Notes under the pieces: model-generated
Told to the model about the DNA's origin: nothing
The model's database searches: none
Seen by the model: only the letters and a program-made list of their open reading frames with translations
Program-made: the position numbers and the translations under genes
DNA from: Pseudovibrio sp947494035
Lineage (GTDB): Bacteria > Pseudomonadota > Alphaproteobacteria > Rhizobiales > Stappiaceae
Direction: 5' to 3'
DNA length: 64,000 nt
Assembly: GCA_947494035.1 (NCBI GenBank)
Contig: CANLTN010000005.1
Span: forward strand, 62,001 to 126,000
In this document: in pieces, positions 51,082 to 59,471 of the stretch
Position numbering within the stretch: the first letter of the stretch is position 1
Layout: each line of letters starts with the position of its first letter

Positions 51082-52677
51082 GTGTTTAGAGACTTTCATG
51101 CTCCAGGTCGTTCTGCTGTTTACGCGCCACATGTAATGGCTGCGACATCGCACCCATTGGCTACCAATGCGGCACTTGAAATCTTGCGGGAAGGGGGCAC
51201 GGCTGTTGATGCGGCTGTGGCAGCCATGGCTGTCCATTCTGTTGTTGAACCGCATATGACAGGCATTGGAGGTGATTGCTTTGCCATTGTTGCACAGCCG
51301 GATGGAACCCTCTCGGGCATGAACTCTTCTGGCAGTGCTGCCAAAAATGTGAGTGCTGACAAGCTAATCGCAGATGGCTTGCTTGAAATCACACCAGATT
51401 CCATTCACGCGGTGACCGTTCCCGGTGCGCTGCGTGGTTGGGAGAAACTGCTGAAAGATCACGGACGGTTTTCCTTCGAACAGGTTCTAAAACGAGCGAT
51501 TGGATATGCGCGAGACGGGTACGCCATCTTGCCGCGCGTTGCTTTTGACTGGAAGCAGGCCGTAGATCACCTCAAGCGTGATGAAGGTGCGTCAGAGCTG
51601 TTCCTGAAAGATGGACGCGCTCCTGTGGACGGGGAGGTGATGCGTAATCTGCAGCTGGCCGAAACACTGGAGGCTGTTGCAAAGGGTGGGGCCGACGCGT
51701 TTTATACGGGGCCGATTGCTGAGGAGATTGCAGCAATTGTTCAGTCCAAAGGCGGGTATTTGACGGCGGAAGACCTTGCAGCCCATGAGGCTGTTGATGT
51801 GACACCGGTCACCACTGACTATCGCGGTGTCACCGTTGCTGAGTTGCCGCCAAACGGGCAGGGCATCATTGCTCTTGTGATGCTGGAGCTGATGAAGTGC
51901 TTTGACTGGGCTGATCTGGACCCGACAGGACCAGAGCGGTTCCATCTGGAGATGGAGATTGCAAAGCTTGCCTATGCTGGCCGTGACCGCTTCCTTGCTG
52001 ACCCGGATTCCATGGAGTTTGACCCGCAAGCCTTCCTTGAACAAGATTACATTGACCGGCTTGCCAAGCTTATCAGCACAGATACGGTGTTGCCGCGCCA
52101 GCCGGAAGAGGTTCTCTCTCCAAAGTCGGATACAGTTTATTTGACTGTTGTTGACGAGAATGGTCTGGCCATCTCTCTGATCAACTCAATCTATCATGGT
52201 TTCGGCTCTGGTATTGCGACGCCAAAATCTGGTGTTCTGCTGCAAAACCGTGGTGCCTGTTTCACGTTGGAAGACGGCCATGCAAACCAAATCTCTGGCG
52301 GTAAACGGCCAATGCACACCATCATTCCGGCTATGGCTTTGAAGGATGGGCTGCCTTACATGAGTTTTGGCGTTATGGGTGGTGGCTATCAACCGTGTGG
52401 CCATGCCCATGTGCTTTCCAACCATCTGGACTACGGCATGAACGTGCAAGAGGCCATTGATTGCCCACGTATGTTTATTGATGAGAAGTCTTTGTCTCTT
52501 CAGGCAGAGACCGGTGTTCCGGCTGAAACGATCGAGGCGCTTAAGGCACTGGGCCATGAAGTCTCCACTGCGGGCTCTCCAATCGGCGGTGGTCAGGCGA
52601 TCATGTTTGACCGCACCAACGGCGGCCTAGTCGGCGGCTCCGACCCACGTAAAGACGGGTGTGCGCTGGGGTATTAA
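51082..52677 (+). CDS. Gamma-glutamyltransferase family protein
   Basis: A 531-residue Ntn-hydrolase of the gamma-glutamyltransferase family. MAATSHPLATNAAL and GGTAVDAAVAA are typical N-terminal signatures. The nucleophile threonine follows the self-cleavage point in DTVYLTVVDENG. I start at the GTG at 51082 (AGAGGG upstream); this gives the RDFHAPGRS start common to the cytosolic-type homologues, while the frame extends back to 51013. No signal peptide is seen, so it may not be the periplasmic glutathione-degrading type. Confidence 0.9.
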   Translation: MFRDFHAPGRSAVYAPHVMAATSHPLATNAALEILREGGTAVDAAVAAMAVHSVVEPHMTGIGGDCFAIVAQPDGTLSGMNSSGSAAKNVSADKLIADGLLEITPDSIHAVTVPGALRGWEKLLKDHGRFSFEQVLKRAIGYARDGYAILPRVAFDWKQAVDHLKRDEGASELFLKDGRAPVDGEVMRNLQLAETLEAVAKGGADAFYTGPIAEEIAAIVQSKGGYLTAEDLAAHEAVDVTPVTTDYRGVTVAELPPNGQGIIALVMLELMKCFDWADLDPTGPERFHLEMEIAKLAYAGRDRFLADPDSMEFDPQAFLEQDYIDRLAKLISTDTVLPRQPEEVLSPKSDTVYLTVVDENGLAISLINSIYHGFGSGIATPKSGVLLQNRGACFTLEDGHANQISGGKRPMHTIIPAMALKDGLPYMSFGVMGGGYQPCGHAHVLSNHLDYGMNVQEAIDCPRMFIDEKSLSLQAETGVPAETIEALKALGHEVSTAGSPIGGGQAIMFDRTNGGLVGGSDPRKDGCALGY

Positions 52678-52736
52678 AACAGCGGTGTAGTGGGGTCTCC
52701 AGAGTGCGACGTAGCCCATGCGTGCGTTGTCGCTCT

Positions 52737-52834
52737 GGATCCCGCATCAGGTGCGGGAGGACGACGAGCGCAAGAGTGCACTTTGAGGCATGGCAACACA
52801 TATTGTCGTCGTCCCGGCCTCCGAGCCGGGATCC
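52737..52834. repeat. REPIN-like double-hairpin repeat, unit D
   Basis: GGATCCCGCA-TCAGG-TGCGGGAGGACGACG, spacer with TTTGAGGCATGGCAACACAT, then CGTCGTCCCGGCCTCCGAGC and CGGGATCC. Read in reverse it matches unit B, spacer included. It lies at the start of the inverted copy of the ~460-bp element. Confidence 0.82.
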
Positions 52835-53269
52835 ATGCAGCGTTTGCGATATGCCGTCAGGGTTTTGTTGATCGAGAGCTGGTCGTGGGTCACCCTCAAA
52901 AAACTTATCCCCCCACTCCAAAATACACCCCATACTCATCCCATGCCTACGTAACGGGCTTGCTGGCGGGCCGTCCGTCAGTTGGTCGTAGGCTGGATGG
53001 GGCTACTGTGGAAGGTAACGTATTTCGCAGCAGGTCCGTGGAGGTTGCCCAAACGCCATGAGTGTTGGGGCGGGAGGATGCGCGGCCAAACCAAAGGGCG
53101 TCAGCACTGTCGACACTTCTCTACGAGAAATGTCGTTTACAGCGTCTTTTGGAGCTTGGCCATAGCCTCCTACAAAAACGTCCGGGCAAGGCGATAGCCA
53201 ATGCCGAAGAAACTATTTCAATAAGTAGCGCAGGTGTTGCCTGCCGCCTTGCTCATCCCGTTTTTCGGG
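52806..53269 (+). repeat. ~460-bp repeated element, copy 2
   Basis: Inverted partner of 12291-12755. The body includes CCATGCCTACGTAACGGGCT, TCAGTTGGTCGTAGGCTGG and CATAGCCTCCTACAAAAACG, all shared. The long hairpin lies between GGCCAA (53084) and TTGGCC (ends 53161). Its tip, CGACA-TTCTC-TAC-GAGAA-TGTCG in outline, differs from copy 1. The end hairpin is CCCG-TTTTT-CGGG. Small frames in it lack family features. Confidence 0.75.
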
Positions 53270-53339
53270 AACCCTATCTTCAACACTGCATGGGATGCCA
53301 TGCGGTGCTATTGGTGTTTTCTGCAGCTTTGGGTTGGAC

Positions 53340-54050
53340 TCAGAGGAGTTTAGACAGATCAAATGCGATGTAATAGTCAAGGAAATGTAAGCTTACTTTA
53401 CCTGCAACTCCGAAGTACTCGATGCTCCTCTGAACTGCAAAATATAAGGAGATTACTGCGGCTGCCAGACAGCAGATAGTCAGGAGCTTTTTGAGTGCAT
53501 TTGTTTTGAAGCAACTGACTACGACACCAGCTGTGGATGGCAATAGTATGAGTATGCCCGAAATAACTAAGAGTGCTCCAGAAGCAGAAATGAATTTCGA
53601 TATTGTAGTTGTGTATTCTGCAGCATTGTTTGCGATATCAAATGCAGTGACAGCTAGCACGGGGTTAAAGGCAGCAAACAATATGGGTACGGCTATTTGA
53701 GCTCTTTTGCCAAGTTTTGATGGGCTCCTCTGCGAGATACTGAAGAGAAAAAGAATGCAAATCAGAATGAAGGCGAGTGTTAGCCCGAGATTTGTTAGAT
53801 ACGAGAACTTAAAATAGAGCACTGGTATCCTGAAAGCGCCACGATATCCGTCAGAAAGAATACTCATCAAGGCGAGTATGGCAATCTGAGTGCCCACTAT
53901 TCCTAGGAGTTGCTTGGGGGAGAGCTCTTCATTGATTACAAGCGTAGCTGCAATCAATGATACTAGGGCAATATGCCATCCATAAAGCGTAAGTGTTCCG
54001 TGGAACGCTAGGTATCCGCTGAAAGTGAAAATATAAAATAGCTCAGCCAT
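53340..54050 (-). CDS. Unrecognised multi-pass membrane protein
   Basis: A 236-residue protein with about seven hydrophobic segments (for example SLIAATLVI, LGLTLAFILICILFLF, SASGALLVISGILILLP and LLTICCLAAAVISLYF). I do not recognise a family. Its DNA is visibly AT-rich compared with neighbours, and it lies next to the second repeat patch, which suggests later acquisition. No partner gene on the same strand is close. Confidence 0.6.
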   Translation of the reverse strand: MAELFYIFTFSGYLAFHGTLTLYGWHIALVSLIAATLVINEELSPKQLLGIVGTQIAILALMSILSDGYRGAFRIPVLYFKFSYLTNLGLTLAFILICILFLFSISQRSPSKLGKRAQIAVPILFAAFNPVLAVTAFDIANNAAEYTTTISKFISASGALLVISGILILLPSTAGVVVSCFKTNALKKLLTICCLAAAVISLYFAVQRSIEYFGVAGKVSLHFLDYYIAFDLSKLL

Positions 54051-54134
54051 GTAGTTTTGCAGTGATGTATAAAGGGATCACTAGAACATGCTGCAAATCT
54101 CTAGAGGTTGCAAATTGTTTTAGCAAACGTCAGC

Positions 54135-54545
54135 CTACGCGTTGTATTCGATGATACGGCCTTCGCCGATTTGGCGGGGGGATTTTTCGGTGGTGAGGTA
54201 GCTGGTGGCGCCTTCTTTGGGGGCTACATGGTGGCGATCATGCAGGTAGGCCGGGTTTTCCTTGAAGCTGATGAGATGGGCGAGGAAGGCGGAGTTGCAG
54301 CGGAAGATGTGGATGCGCTTTGGCAGGTCGTAAAGGTGTGCATCAGTGTCCTGATGGACGTGCGCGGTAGCGGTATCCTCGGTGGTTTGCAGTTCTTTAC
54401 CTGTTTGGCCATAGGTGTTTCGTCTTGAAACAGCCTCTGCACGTTGTTCTGTGATTTTGGTGCGACGGCGAGACCCGATGTCGCGATAGCGGCGATCAGC
54501 GTCTGTTCCGGTGTTAATTGCTTTTCCAGTGCGGGTGACACGCAT
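54135..54545 (-). CDS. Hypothetical hydrophilic protein
   Basis: A 136-residue charged protein (DADRRYRDIGSRRRTKI near the start, LPKRIHIFRCNSAFLAHLI and HDRHHVAPKEGATSY later). No family is recognised. GGGGGAG lies 7-8 nt before the ATG at 54545, which supports real translation. The competing frame at 54224-54601 has no such site. Confidence 0.55.
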   Translation of the reverse strand: MRVTRTGKAINTGTDADRRYRDIGSRRRTKITEQRAEAVSRRNTYGQTGKELQTTEDTATAHVHQDTDAHLYDLPKRIHIFRCNSAFLAHLISFKENPAYLHDRHHVAPKEGATSYLTTEKSPRQIGEGRIIEYNA

Positions 54546-54704
54546 GACTTCACTCCCCCGACTGTCTCAAAATGAGACTGATGCCGTTTCCTGGGATTCA
54601 CATCGCAAGGCGCGTGCCAAAGATTAATATTTTGTTAATGTTTTAACTGGTTCTGCGGAGAGGAATGATCTGGCAGAACAGAAAAGATAAACTGGTGCAG
54701 AGAG

Positions 54705-55253
54705 TTACAGCTTGTCGATCTGACCCTCAGGGCCGCTGACGAGCAGGGTTACGCCGTCTTCGGTGAAGGTGCGTTCTAGGATTTCCAGCTGTAACAGTAT
54801 GATCTGGCGTTCCAGTTCGGCACTGCTGGCGAAGCTGGTGGAGACAGTGCGGGTCTTGATGCGCAGCCACGGCACAAGTTCCGCTTCGCGAATGGCAAGG
54901 TTGGCGGCGCCGGAGTAAGCCCGTGCCAGACCACCAGTGCCCAGCTTGGTGCCGCCAAAGTAACGCACGATGATGACGCCCACATCAACAAGGTCTGCCC
55001 CAATGAGTGTTTTGAGCGTGGGCATACCGGAGGTGCCGGCGGGTTCGCCATCGTCCTTGCCGCCTTCCTCGATGCGCCCTTCCGGGAGCATTCTGCGGAA
55101 AGCGGTGACGTGGTGGTTGGCCTTCTTATGCTCGTCCCGAAGCTCGGCGAGCCGCGAAGCAAAATCTACATGGGGAACCAGAAAGGCCAGAAAGCGTGAC
55201 TTCTTTTCTTCCAGCTCTGCATAGAATTCCTGCTCAACGGTGAAGAGAGGCAT
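54705..55253 (-). CDS. YigZ/IMPACT family protein
   Basis: A 182-residue YigZ protein. FYAELEEKKSRFLAFLVPH, the signature GKDDGEPAGTSGMPTL and VGVIIVRYFGGTKLGTGGL, followed by a ferredoxin-like C-terminal domain. Family members relate to eukaryotic IMPACT and may bind ribosome-associated factors; the bacterial role is unclear. It follows the dCTP deaminase gene by 4 nt, so the two are likely coupled. Confidence 0.9.
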   Translation of the reverse strand: MPLFTVEQEFYAELEEKKSRFLAFLVPHVDFASRLAELRDEHKKANHHVTAFRRMLPEGRIEEGGKDDGEPAGTSGMPTLKTLIGADLVDVGVIIVRYFGGTKLGTGGLARAYSGAANLAIREAELVPWLRIKTRTVSTSFASSAELERQIILLQLEILERTFTEDGVTLLVSGPEGQIDKL

Positions 55254-55257
55254 CAGA

Positions 55258-56364
55258 TCACGCTCCTACTGGCTCTTTGCTCCTGAAGTGCTTGGAAAGC
55301 TTGAGGGCCTGCCCCTGATAGTTGGAGCCAATGCCTTCGCCATAGAGAGTCTCTGGCGCTTCCTGCATGTGTTCGTAAACGAGGCGGCCAACTGTCTGGC
55401 CGTGTTCTACGATGAATGGGACATCGTGGGAGCGGACTTCAAGAACGGCTCTGGAGCCTGTGCCGCCAACGGTGGAGTGGCCGAAGCCTGGATCGAAGAA
55501 GCCAGCGTAATGCACGCGGAATTCGCCGACGAGCGGATCGAACGGAACCATCTCGGCAGCATACTGCGGTGGAACGTGGACGGCTTCCTGAGAGACCAGA
55601 ATGTAAAACTCGTTGGGGTCGAGGATGAGGGTTGCGTCACCGCGATTGTAAAGCGGCTCCCAGAAGTCCTCTGCATCGTGGGCATCTTTGCGGTCCACGT
55701 CGATCACGCCGGTATGGCGCTTGGCGCGGTAGCCGATGAGGCTGCCTTGACCGGCACCTTTCAGGTCGATGGATACCTGTACGCCGTTGTTGATTGCATC
55801 TTCGTCTTTGCCGCCAGAAACCAATGTGTGCTGGTTGTGCACTTTGGTGAGGTCTTCGTCGTTGATGAGGGTCTCACCATTGCGGAAACGGATCTGGGAC
55901 AGGCGGGAGCCTTCGCGGACCAGAACTGGGAAGGTTTTGGGCGAGATTTCTGCATAGAGCGGGCCTTTGTAGCCAGCTTCAACACGGTCAAATGCGCGGC
56001 CCTGATCTGTGATGACGCGGGTAAAAACGTCGATGCGGCCCGTGGAGCTTTTGGGGTTTGCGGTTGCAGACTGCTCTTCAGGGAGGTTCAGCGCCTCCTG
56101 AAGGCGGACAATGTAGACGCAGTTGGTTTCCAGCACGGCGCCCTTGGAAAGGTCGATCTCGTGCAGGATCAGCTTTTCCAGCTTGTCTTCCAGCTTTGCG
56201 TTCGGACCGGGCAAAAAGGACGCACGAACACGCCATGCTTTCGCCCCCAGTCGCAGGTCAAGGCTGGCTGGTTGAATCTGGTCCTCGTCAGGCGCTCTGT
56301 CTGCTTTAATTGATCCGCTGGCAAACATAGCTTCAATTGCTTTTGCCGGAAGAATGCCTGTCAT
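55258..56364 (-). CDS. dcd: 2'-deoxycytidine 5'-triphosphate deaminase (two-domain)
   Basis: A 368-residue enzyme of the dCTP deaminase/dUTPase fold found as a double-length form in Rhizobiales. GILPAKAIEAMFASGSI, IQPASLDLRLG, RLSQIRFRNG in the first half and FDPLVGEFRVHYAGFFDPGF with GSRAVLEVRSHDVPF in the second. It supplies dUTP for thymidylate synthesis. I start at the ATG at 56364. It is divergent from the riboswitch-controlled metZ. Confidence 0.9.
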   Translation of the reverse strand: MTGILPAKAIEAMFASGSIKADRAPDEDQIQPASLDLRLGAKAWRVRASFLPGPNAKLEDKLEKLILHEIDLSKGAVLETNCVYIVRLQEALNLPEEQSATANPKSSTGRIDVFTRVITDQGRAFDRVEAGYKGPLYAEISPKTFPVLVREGSRLSQIRFRNGETLINDEDLTKVHNQHTLVSGGKDEDAINNGVQVSIDLKGAGQGSLIGYRAKRHTGVIDVDRKDAHDAEDFWEPLYNRGDATLILDPNEFYILVSQEAVHVPPQYAAEMVPFDPLVGEFRVHYAGFFDPGFGHSTVGGTGSRAVLEVRSHDVPFIVEHGQTVGRLVYEHMQEAPETLYGEGIGSNYQGQALKLSKHFRSKEPVGA

Positions 56365-56493
56365 TTTTGGTCCCGCCCCACTCGTGCTGAAATCGTTCAG
56401 ACACTGATTAACGTATGTTTGACCCCGCGCCAAGTCTGCAACCTAAGCTGATTTATTGACGCTTCTACATTTTCGAGGTAAAACCGCCGCCTA

Positions 56494-56547
56494 TTCCGTG
56501 GGGATTTGGTCGACCGGCTTGCAACCACGTAAAACAAATAGCTAAAG
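56494..56547 (+). ncRNA. SAM-II riboswitch upstream of metZ
   Basis: The core matches the SAM-II consensus: CGTGG (56497-56501) pairs with CCACG (56525-56529), and ATTTG (56504-56508) forms the pseudoknot with CAAAT (56535-56539). CCGGCTTGCAACCACG and GCTAAAGG are the conserved sequence. SAM-II switches off methionine-synthesis genes in alphaproteobacteria when S-adenosylmethionine binds. Confidence 0.95.
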
Positions 56548-56566
56548 GGTCGGGTTCTTGAACAGA

Positions 56567-56590
56567 CCTCGGCCCGCGCCGGGGTTTTTT
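56567..56590 (+). terminator. Intrinsic terminator of the SAM-II leader
   Basis: CCTCGGC-CCGC-GCCGGGG followed by TTTTTT, 20 nt after the riboswitch and ~40 nt before metZ. Its position implies that the riboswitch acts at least partly through termination. Confidence 0.85.
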
Positions 56591-56632
56591 AATGAAGAGA
56601 TACAACGATATCTCTTTGGACAGGAATGAGCG

Positions 56633-57817
56633 ATGACAGACGCAAAGAACTGGAAGCCAGCAACTCGGCTTGTACATGGGGGCACAACGCGCTCCAGCTT
56701 TGGCGAAACATCCGAAGCTATCTTCCTCACACAAGGGTATGTTTACGACAGCTCAGAAGCGGCAGAAGCACGCTTTCTTGGCGAAGACCCGGGTTACATC
56801 TACTCCCGGTATGCAAACCCGACCGTAGGAATGTTCGAGCAGCGAATGTGCCAGTTGGAAGGCGCAGAGGCTGCGCGTGGCACTGCTTCCGGTATGGCGG
56901 CTGTCAACTCTGCGATCATGGCTTGCGTTAAAGCTGGCGATCATGTGATCGCACCAAAGGCGCTGTTTGGTTCCTGTCGCTACATCATCGAGCAACTTCT
57001 GCCACGCTTTGGTGTGGAATCCACGCTGATTGATGGCACTGACCTTGAGCAGTGGAAAGCGGCGGTTCGTCCAAATACGACAGCGGCATTCCTTGAAAGC
57101 CCAACCAACCCGACGCTTGAAGTGATCGATATTCCTGCTGTGGCGGATATTATTCACGAGGCTGGCGGACGGCTTATTGTAGACAACGTGTTTGCAACGC
57201 CGATCTGGCAGAGCCCGCTGGCGCTGGGTGCGGATGTGGTGATCTATTCTGCCACCAAGCACATTGACGGGCAGGGACGCTGTCTGGGCGGTATCGTGCT
57301 TTCTGATGAAAAGTGGATCGTGGAAGAGTTCCATGACCCGTTCAAGCATACCGGTCCTGCAATGAGCCCGTTCAACGCATGGGTTCTTCTCAAAGGTCTG
57401 GAGACACTGTCTTTGCGCGTGGAGCGTCAGACACAGACTGCGGGTCAGATTGCAGATTTCCTTGCGGATCATTCTGCTGTGTCTCGTTTGCTTTATCCGG
57501 GCCGTGCGGATCACCCGCAGGCGGATATTATTGCCAAGCAGATGCGCGGTGGCTCTACCATGCTGGCGTTTGATCTGGCGGGTGGTAAGGAAGCGGCGTT
57601 CAAGTTCTCTAACGCTCTGGACATTGTTAGCCTTTCCAACAACCTGGGCGATGCGAAGAGCCTGATCACCCATCCGGCGACGACAACGCACCAGAGTGTT
57701 GCGGAAGCGGCGCGTTTGGAGCTGGGGATTACAGACAAGACGCTTCGTCTTTCCATTGGTCTGGAAGATCCAGAGGATCTGCTGGAAGACGTGACAAAGG
57801 CGCTGGCTGCGATTTAA
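56633..57817 (+). CDS. metZ: O-succinylhomoserine sulfhydrylase MetZ
   Basis: A 394-residue PLP enzyme of the cystathionine gamma-synthase family, making homocysteine directly from O-succinylhomoserine and sulfide. Signatures include YSRYANPTVGMFEQR, the PLP-lysine SATKHIDGQGRCLGG, and NTTAAFLESPTNPTLEV. The homology and the SAM-II leader distinguish it from other family members. A terminator follows. Confidence 0.94.
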   Translation: MTDAKNWKPATRLVHGGTTRSSFGETSEAIFLTQGYVYDSSEAAEARFLGEDPGYIYSRYANPTVGMFEQRMCQLEGAEAARGTASGMAAVNSAIMACVKAGDHVIAPKALFGSCRYIIEQLLPRFGVESTLIDGTDLEQWKAAVRPNTTAAFLESPTNPTLEVIDIPAVADIIHEAGGRLIVDNVFATPIWQSPLALGADVVIYSATKHIDGQGRCLGGIVLSDEKWIVEEFHDPFKHTGPAMSPFNAWVLLKGLETLSLRVERQTQTAGQIADFLADHSAVSRLLYPGRADHPQADIIAKQMRGGSTMLAFDLAGGKEAAFKFSNALDIVSLSNNLGDAKSLITHPATTTHQSVAEAARLELGITDKTLRLSIGLEDPEDLLEDVTKALAAI

Positions 57818-57843
57818 GCAGTTTGTGCATAGTGATTTTGAAG

Positions 57844-57868
57844 AGGGCATCCATTCGGGTGCCCTTTT
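57844..57868 (+). terminator. Terminator of metZ
   Basis: GGGCATCC-ATTC-GGGTGCCC followed by TTTTT. Confidence 0.88.
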
Positions 57869-57889
57869 TGCGCTCTGCCTGAACCAGAC

Positions 57890-58327
57890 CTAACTGCTGG
57901 ACGAGGTGACCTTAACATCCCGACGGGCTCCGGACAGGGTGATGATGAAGCCTGCGATGACATCCAGAAAAGTGATGGTCATGAGGAGCAGGAAGAGTGG
58001 CGTTGCAGCCTCCTGAACCGAGAGGAACTCTATCAGGTAAGCAACAAGGATAAGCAGGGACAGGCTGTGATCGACCAGTGAGACGGTGCTGGTTCTGGTG
58101 GCTTTGATGATCTCGACAAAGAGCAGGATCAGCGTGCCAGCCAGCAACAGGGTGGCGACGTCAAGCGGGACAAGTAGTCCGGATGGCAGCGGGATTTGGA
58201 AGACAATAGTGGCCCATGGGGTGACGTTGTAGCCTTGATCGAGCACTGGTTCCAAGTCTTCGAACCATCGAAATGCCACGGCGTTGTAGAGTAAGAACGG
58301 AATGAGCGTGAGTGGAAAAGTCCTCAT
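57890..58327 (-). CDS. Small four-segment membrane protein
   Basis: A 145-residue protein with four hydrophobic segments (FPLTLIPFLLYNAVAF; ATLLLAGTLILLFVEII; LSLLILVAYLIEFL; LFLLLMTITFLDVIAGFI). I do not recognise a named family. The ATG at 58327 follows GGGGAC. It lies downstream of, and in the same direction as, the barrel gene at 58469. Confidence 0.65.
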   Translation of the reverse strand: MRTFPLTLIPFLLYNAVAFRWFEDLEPVLDQGYNVTPWATIVFQIPLPSGLLVPLDVATLLLAGTLILLFVEIIKATRTSTVSLVDHSLSLLILVAYLIEFLSVQEAATPLFLLLMTITFLDVIAGFIITLSGARRDVKVTSSSS

Positions 58328-58468
58328 TTGGTTGTCCCCGGCAAAGCTGGCAGCGGTATCCTGTCGGAAAATATTAACATAATTTCGGGGTGCCTGTGAT
58401 GCCCTGAAACCGGAAGGGGTAACGCTTCGGGGTATTTGGTGTGCCAACGGGCTGATTTGGGGCATGTT

Positions 58469-59377
58469 TTACGGAAAGCGGCGGGTGCCATTGTGGATGC
58501 TAAGGGGGCGGCGTACGCGCTCTGTCATGCGATGTTCGACGGGCGTGAGCGCGTTGTAGGTATCCATTGATCCAGCCTCCCAGTATTTGACAAGAGGGAA
58601 GTCAAAGCGGAACAGAAAGGCACCGATCGGGTAGTTGGTGTCACTTTGATAACGGATGCGTGCCGCGAATGAGGAACTGATAGCCTGCACTCCAAACCAG
58701 CCTGAGCGGGAGACTTGCAGCCGACCCTGTACGCCGCTGATGCGCTCTACGTTGTTGGCGGTGCGATAGAAACCACCCGCGTAGAGCCGCATCCCGAAGC
58801 CCAGGTTTTGGGTGCCGGGGAGATCGTAGCCGATCTCTCCTGACAGACTGGTAAGGGGGACACTTTCGCGTAGAGCTGTGCTGCCGTGCTCTGGGGCGAG
58901 CAAGCGGGTTCTGGTTGTTGGAAACTGTGCGTTAAAGCGGCCCTCATAGCCATGTGCAAGCAACTCAATGCCGGTTGTGACGGCGCTTTCAGGGCCGTGC
59001 TGATAATCTTCCTGATGGTTCATGAAGATGTAGGTGCTGCCAATGAGGTTCGGGTGCAGGAAGTAGCGCAAACCGCCACCAGCGCTAATCTGATAAACCG
59101 CTTGCGAGGCGTTACCGATACGGACATCTGTGAAGAGTATACCCTGACTGTTTTGGAAAATCGGGGCAAGGATTTCAGCTGCGCCGGTGCTGTTCTTTCG
59201 GCTGGTGTTAAGTAAGCCGGTGAACCTTGGCTGGTACTGGCCTTGTGGGTTGAAGGTAAAGTGGTCTTCCAGATCCGGGAGGGACTGGTGTGAGAGAGGC
59301 TCGGCAATGGTCGTTGAGGTGTGTAGCCCCAGCAGGCAGAACAAAACACGCAGTGACTGTCGCGGTGGCTGGCCCAT
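58469..59377 (-). CDS. Inverse-autotransporter-like outer-membrane beta-barrel
   Basis: A 302-residue exported protein. The signal is LRVLFCLLGLHTSTTIAEP. Alternating strands follow: QISAGGGLRYFLHPNLIG, GIELLAHGYEGRFNAQFP, GFGMRLYAGGFYRTAN and PIGAFLFRFDFPLVKYW. The pattern of a glycine-rich first strand followed by a stretch ending HGYEGRFN resembles the intimin/invasin-type barrel. At this length there is no room for a surface passenger domain. The family call is by pattern, not by a database match. Confidence 0.55.
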   Translation of the reverse strand: MGQPPRQSLRVLFCLLGLHTSTTIAEPLSHQSLPDLEDHFTFNPQGQYQPRFTGLLNTSRKNSTGAAEILAPIFQNSQGILFTDVRIGNASQAVYQISAGGGLRYFLHPNLIGSTYIFMNHQEDYQHGPESAVTTGIELLAHGYEGRFNAQFPTTRTRLLAPEHGSTALRESVPLTSLSGEIGYDLPGTQNLGFGMRLYAGGFYRTANNVERISGVQGRLQVSRSGWFGVQAISSSFAARIRYQSDTNYPIGAFLFRFDFPLVKYWEAGSMDTYNALTPVEHRMTERVRRPLSIHNGTRRFP

Positions 59378-59471
59378 TTTCTCTCTTGGTGCTGGTTAAG
59401 CGGTGGAGCACAAAGCATGGGCGAAGTATTGAGGGTTGCTGGTGTTTCTGATAGCCCCGCCATCCAGCGGG

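Noticed and set aside
52690..53373. Small frames in the repeat patch (for example 52690-53061 and 53062-53373), and 12227-12484
   Set aside because: They follow repeat and hairpin sequence, differ in frame between copies, and match no family. The homology is explained at the DNA level.
56465..56734. 89-residue frame on the minus strand upstream of metZ
   Set aside because: It lies across the SAM-II riboswitch and terminator.
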